From Chitinophagaceae bacterium (lineage in GTDB: Bacteria > Bacteroidota > Bacteroidia > Chitinophagales > UBA10324): 64,000 bases of DNA. Position 1 is the first letter of the stretch. Every line of letters starts with the position of its first letter. The notes below the pieces were generated by a model. That model was not told the DNA's origin. It saw only the letters and a list, made by a program, of their open reading frames with translations, and did no database searches. A program made the translations under genes and the position numbers. The stretch spans positions 310,001-374,000 of the forward strand of contig JADJAG010000001.1 of the NCBI GenBank assembly GCA_016704325.1, in the 5' to 3' direction. Positions 60,293 to 64,000 of this stretch are shown piece after piece.

Positions 60293-61756
60293 ATGGAACA
60301 ACAACAAGGTACTTTTAGAAGAGAAATCAAATTAATTGATGGGGTGATGCTCGTAGCCGGAACAATGATTGGATCGGGAATTTTTATCGTGAGCTCCGAT
60401 ATCGCACGAAATGTTGGCTCCTCAGGCTATTTGTTGCTTGTTTGGATACTTTCCGGTTTACTTACTATCATTTCAGCGCTTTGCTATGGAGAGCTAACCA
60501 GCATGTTTCCCAAAGCCGGCGGTCAATATGTATTTCTGAAAGAGTCTTACAACCCGATGATGGGCTTCTTATTCGGGTGGACCTATTTCCTGGTAATACA
60601 AACCGGCACCATTGCAGCAGTTGCTGTTGCCTTTGCAAAGTTTACAGGTGTATTTATCCCATTATTCAGTCCTGATCATTTTGTTGCAGATCTTGGATTT
60701 CTAAAAATTACCACTCAGCAAGTACTCGCCATTGTGGTAATCATTATGCTAACCTATATCAATATTCAGGGAGTGAAATATGGAAAATGGATACAGACTT
60801 ATTTAAGCGGAACAAAGATTCTTGCCTTGTTTGGACTTATAGCAATCGGAATATTTGTAAGCAACAGTGAGGCTATCACTCAAAACTTTACCAATATGTG
60901 GGATGCTAAAAAAGTGGTGATGGAGAATGGGCAACTGGTCGAACGGCTACCCATCAGTGGATGGGCATTGATTGTGGCGATCGCATCTGCCATGGTTGGA
61001 AGCATGTTTGCCATGGATGCCTGGAACGGGATAACCTTTGCCGGCGATGAGGTTGTTAATCCAAAAAGAAATATTCCATTGAGTATGGCCATTGGCGTTG
61101 GATTAGTTTCGCTGGTTTACTTGTTATTGAATGTAGTTTACCTGATTAACCTGCCTTTGGAAGGGATTCCGGGTGGGCCCACCCGGGTTGTATTTGAGCG
61201 GGGCATTCAGTTCGCAACCGACGACCGTGTAGGGGTTGCTGCAGCAGATGCTATGGCAGGTCATACTGCTGTTTTGTTAGTTGCCGGATTAATAATTCTG
61301 TCGACCTTTAGTTGTCTTAATGGGTTAATCCTTACCGCTCCGAGAATGTTTTACAAAATGGCAGAAGACAAACTCTTCTTTAAAAGAATGGGAAGTCTGA
61401 ACAAGAATGGCGTACCTGCTGTCGCTACTGCTTTTGCGTCAGCCTGGGCATGCATCCTTTGCCTGTCAGGAACTTATGGCAACCTGCTTGATTATGTGGT
61501 TTTCGCTGTATTGTTCTTTTACATTTTCACAATTTTCGGCATCTTTATTCTTCGCAAGAAAATGCCTGATGCGCAGCGGGATTACAAAGCCTTTGGGTAC
61601 CCGGTGTTTCCATTAATTTACATTGCCATGATTACCATGCTCTGTATCATACTGCTCATCTATAAACCACAGTATACCTGGCCCGGATTGATCATTGTTG
61701 GACTCGGAATTCCTGCATACTACCTTTTTAAAAGATCAGGAAAACAAAATATTTAG
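60293..61756 (+). CDS. APC-family amino acid permease
   Basis: A 487-residue inner-membrane transporter with about 12 helices. It begins with the APC signature IKLIDGVMLVAGTMIGSGIF in helix 1. Other family features are ALCYGELTSMFPKAGGQYVF, AMDAWNGITFAGDEVVNPKR (helix 6) and LILTAPRMFYKMAEDKLFF. It most resembles the LAT-type amino-acid/polyamine group. Substrate unknown. It is monocistronic. Confidence 0.92.
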   Translation: MEQQQGTFRREIKLIDGVMLVAGTMIGSGIFIVSSDIARNVGSSGYLLLVWILSGLLTIISALCYGELTSMFPKAGGQYVFLKESYNPMMGFLFGWTYFLVIQTGTIAAVAVAFAKFTGVFIPLFSPDHFVADLGFLKITTQQVLAIVVIIMLTYINIQGVKYGKWIQTYLSGTKILALFGLIAIGIFVSNSEAITQNFTNMWDAKKVVMENGQLVERLPISGWALIVAIASAMVGSMFAMDAWNGITFAGDEVVNPKRNIPLSMAIGVGLVSLVYLLLNVVYLINLPLEGIPGGPTRVVFERGIQFATDDRVGVAAADAMAGHTAVLLVAGLIILSTFSCLNGLILTAPRMFYKMAEDKLFFKRMGSLNKNGVPAVATAFASAWACILCLSGTYGNLLDYVVFAVLFFYIFTIFGIFILRKKMPDAQRDYKAFGYPVFPLIYIAMITMLCIILLIYKPQYTWPGLIIVGLGIPAYYLFKRSGKQNI

Positions 61757-61810
61757 CCAGGAAATTTAATATTCAGTACAAGAACTCTTTCTTACTTTTC
61801 TAACTTGCTA

Positions 61811-62344
61811 TTACAAATAGCGACGCATCAATTCAATATCACCGGTGGAACAATAACCACTTTTGATCATGAATGTACCCACATTGCTCAAGGTATTATT
61901 ATCAAGTTGCGTGAGAAGCTGATCAAAATGGAGCGCAATAACATGTGCGTCTTCTTTTAAATTTTTGCTAAGCCCCAGGAACCTGGGAACATAAAACTGA
62001 ATAGAAAAACGTATGAAGCGTATCTCTGTATTCTGAGGATCGAGATCAATAGATCGCTGTAATGTTTTCATTGACTTATCCAGGTACTCCAGTTTCGTAT
62101 ATGGATTCCAGGCATGCTTAGCCAATAGGGCTTCAGCCCCACCACGATAACCCAGCAACAGCGGATCATTCTGGTCGATGGCACTAACCAAATCCAGTAA
62201 TTTTTTTGCAGCAGCTTCATCCTCTACTCCTTGCCCATAGAGGTTTCGCACCTGGGCAATTGAATAGCCAGTATTTGCATAAGCAGCCGTTGCAGACATT
62301 AATACTGCAAGAATAATCATCCTGGAAAAACCAAATTGAATCAT
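61811..62344 (-). CDS. Small exported helical protein of the carotenoid operon
   Basis: A 177-residue protein with a signal peptide (ends near AAYANT) and helical hairpins like degenerate TPRs: LLLGYRGGAEALLAKHAW, YLDKSMKTLQRSIDLDPQNT. A conserved-looking end is SNVGTFMIKSGYCSTGD. Its ATG overlaps the crtB stop by one base, so it is translated from the same message. I do not recognise a function. A role in placing or handling carotenoid at the membrane is only a guess from context. Confidence 0.7.
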   Translation of the reverse strand: MIQFGFSRMIILAVLMSATAAYANTGYSIAQVRNLYGQGVEDEAAAKKLLDLVSAIDQNDPLLLGYRGGAEALLAKHAWNPYTKLEYLDKSMKTLQRSIDLDPQNTEIRFIRFSIQFYVPRFLGLSKNLKEDAHVIALHFDQLLTQLDNNTLSNVGTFMIKSGYCSTGDIELMRRYL

Positions 62345-63180
62345 TACAGCAGGTTTAATTTCACTCTTAAAAATGTTTCGCAGAGCAGGATCATTTTTTT
62401 ATTTTGAGTTACACTGATACGCTCTTTCAGAATCCTGGCCGGCTGCACTTGCTGAATTTGTTTGAAAAGCTCCATGTAATAGATATAAGCAAGATATACA
62501 CCAAACCGAGACGACTTAGGGAGTTGCAGAATTCCGAAATAAGCAACACTGAAGTCTTCTTCAATTTCGTTTTCAATCCGTAACTTCATTTCTTTAGTGA
62601 ATGCTTTAAAGTCAACATCGGGAAAATAGATTCGCCCTCTATCCTCAAAATCACTCTTTACATCACGCAGGAAGTTCACCTTTTGAAACGCTGCGCCAAG
62701 CCGCTGTGCAAACGGCCTTAAAGTGGAATAAGCTGATTCATCCCTCTCCGTAAACACCTTTAGACACATCAAGCCAACTACTTCCGCAGAACCGTATATG
62801 TATTCCGTAAAATGAACATTATCGTAGTTCGACTGATATAAATCCATTTCCATGCTTTTGAAAAATGCATGTACCAGTTCCACATCAATCTGATATTGGT
62901 GAAGAACAGACTGAAAAGCATGCAGTACAGGATTTAGTGAAACCTTTCGGTCTATCGCTTTAAAAGTCTCGCTTTTAAACTCCTCCAACAGTTCACGCTG
63001 ATTGAACTGATAGAAGGTATCTACAATTTCATCTGCATACCTTACAAAGCCATAGATTCCATAGATAGGATCATGAAATTTTTTATGTAATGCACTGATC
63101 CCCTTGCTGAAAGATGTACTGTACAGTTGCGTTATATTGCGACTGTTAGCAAATGCAGATTGTTCAAATAGTTCGAACAT
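62344..63180 (-). CDS. crtB: Phytoene synthase
   Basis: A 278-residue trans-isoprenyl diphosphate synthase that condenses two geranylgeranyl diphosphates into phytoene. Substrate-binding Asp motifs are YGFVRYADEIVDTF (first) and FLRDVKSDFEDRGRIYFP (second), with AEVVGLMCLKVF between. It overlaps the end of crtI by 17 bases. Paired with crtI the product is phytoene rather than squalene, though squalene synthases share the fold. Confidence 0.93.
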   Translation of the reverse strand: MFELFEQSAFANSRNITQLYSTSFSKGISALHKKFHDPIYGIYGFVRYADEIVDTFYQFNQRELLEEFKSETFKAIDRKVSLNPVLHAFQSVLHQYQIDVELVHAFFKSMEMDLYQSNYDNVHFTEYIYGSAEVVGLMCLKVFTERDESAYSTLRPFAQRLGAAFQKVNFLRDVKSDFEDRGRIYFPDVDFKAFTKEMKLRIENEIEEDFSVAYFGILQLPKSSRFGVYLAYIYYMELFKQIQQVQPARILKERISVTQNKKMILLCETFLRVKLNLL

Positions 63181-64000
63181 AGTTCAGGATTCTTTCTGTT
63201 ACCAATTTTGATCCGATAATAACCATGGGCAAACCTGTTCCGGGAATGGTTGAAGCCCCAACGTAGAACAAATTTCTAAATTCTTCATCCTTATTTGAAG
63301 GACGAAACCCTCCAACCTGACCCATTCCATGCGCCAGCCCTAAGCCACTTCCTCTATAAAGATTAAAACTTTTCTCCCAATCCAGCGGAGTTAAAACAGT
63401 TTTTGTTACGGTTTGTTTATGAAAATCAAAATTTACCCTTTCAGATAAATCATTGATAATGTTATCTGCCAGCGCGGTGGCATCATTCCAATCCGTTTTG
63501 TGCCTTAAATCGGGAACCGGACAGAGTATGAAAATATTCTCGCATCCTTCCGGCGCGCAGTTTGGATTTGATCTGGAACTTACATTTACGTAATAATATG
63601 GCTTTGCAGGCGCTACGGAGGTCTTGAATATTGAATTGGAATATTCTTTGAAATTATCCCCCAGGAAATAATTGTGGTGACTTAGTTGTTCGGCTTTTCC
63701 TTTAACACCCAGGTAAATAGTAAATGGTGCAAGCGTCCATTTCAGGTTATCCAGTTTAGTTTCTGAATACTTTTTCCGGTTGAGGATCTTCCCGCGAAAG
63801 GCAGCTGCATCAGCATTTATAATAAAAAGATCTGCCGTCCAACGCTTTCCTTCCTTATCAAAAAGGGCATTTACTTTTCCATCTGACTCTTCTGCCCTAA
63901 CTATTTCAGTGTTATAGTGAATTTTAACCTGGCGGTCTTCAAGTAGTTTTATCAACTCTGTGGTTATCATATACATTCCACCTTCCACATTCCAATAGCC
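63164..64000 (-). CDS. crtI: Phytoene desaturase (partial, N-terminus off the window)
   Basis: The C-terminal ~278 residues of a CrtI-type FAD-dependent desaturase, running off the right edge without a start in view. The frame continues upstream of the GTG at 63988 as GYWNVEGGMYMI, the conserved family segment. Other hallmarks are IINADAAAFRG, FTIYLGVKG, HHNYFLGD, and the C-terminal FRPSNKDEEFRNLFYVGAST with PGTGLPMVIIGSKLVTERIL. It makes lycopene or a related polyene from phytoene and is coupled to crtB. Confidence 0.93.
   Translation of the reverse strand, partial: GYWNVEGGMYMITTELIKLLEDRQVKIHYNTEIVRAEESDGKVNALFDKEGKRWTADLFIINADAAAFRGKILNRKKYSETKLDNLKWTLAPFTIYLGVKGKAEQLSHHNYFLGDNFKEYSNSIFKTSVAPAKPYYYVNVSSRSNPNCAPEGCENIFILCPVPDLRHKTDWNDATALADNIINDLSERVNFDFHKQTVTKTVLTPLDWEKSFNLYRGSGLGLAHGMGQVGGFRPSNKDEEFRNLFYVGASTIPGTGLPMVIIGSKLVTERILNYVRTI

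Overview
The window is a stretch of chromosome from a member of the Bacteroidota, probably Chitinophagales-like (the order is an inference). The evidence is type IX secretion (T9SS) cargo with both type A and type B C-terminal sorting domains, a PorP/SprF protein, many small lipoproteins with a Cys lipobox, Bacteroidota-restricted families (DUF4294, DUF4920, CCDC81-like HU domain, DUF1573), and repeated TAnnTTTG promoter boxes close to start codons with almost no Shine-Dalgarno sequences. Gene density is high. I see no rRNA, tRNA, CRISPR array or prophage.

Layout. 1-3.6 kb: the edge of an exported DUF6134-like gene, then an IS630-type insertion sequence that has landed in the last codons of ade (adenine deaminase). 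3.7-10.4 kb: a GH113-like lipoprotein, a 1437-residue T9SS type B protein built of PKD domains and about fourteen 76-residue modules, and its likely secretion partner of the PorP/SprF family. 10.4-15.2 kb: a CCDC81-like HU-domain gene, then a six-gene run of lamin-tail T9SS protein, lipoprotein, YwqK-like exported protein, VTC polyphosphate-polymerase domain, DUF4956 membrane protein and DUF2490 outer-membrane protein. 15.2-18.9 kb: a kinase-like/Omp85 fusion coupled to an SdiA-regulated-type lipoprotein. 19-25 kb: TonB-dependent receptor, DinB, a T9SS type A protein, half-size TauE, FKBP and DoxX. 25-32 kb: thiolase, trmD, DUF1573, yajC, coaE and a three-gene ABC transporter. 31.5-43.7 kb: small exported proteins, lon, a GT2 glycosyltransferase, clpB, DUF4397, queG, miaE, a GT9 glycosyltransferase and DUF4294. 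43.8-46 kb: two tandem paralogous small lipoproteins and two EGF-like lipoproteins, one interrupted by a stop codon. 46.4-51.4 kb: tilS, a lipoprotein, holA, AMP nucleosidase, an HsdR-N protein and an SDR oxidoreductase. 51.5-57 kb: an FG-GAP/ASPIC protein and a complete four-gene GDP-D-glycero-D-manno-heptose pathway (hddA, gmhA, hddC, gmhB). 57-64 kb: DJ-1/PfpI, DUF3052, purC, an L,D-transpeptidase-like protein, an APC permease, and a carotenoid operon (crtI partial, crtB, small exported protein) running off the right edge.

Themes. Much of the window serves the cell surface: T9SS cargo, TonB and Omp85 barrels, lipoproteins, and heptose and other sugar transfer. The rest is housekeeping, including tRNA modification (trmD, queG, miaE, tilS), proteostasis (lon, clpB), replication (holA) and coenzyme or purine metabolism (coaE, purC, amn, ade). 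The most system-like unexplained units are the lamin-tail/VTC/DUF4956/DUF2490 operon and the kinase-like Omp85 fusion with its lipoprotein partner. The IS630 element gives a readable story: TA target duplication, reconstructable ade terminus and a -1 frameshift site.
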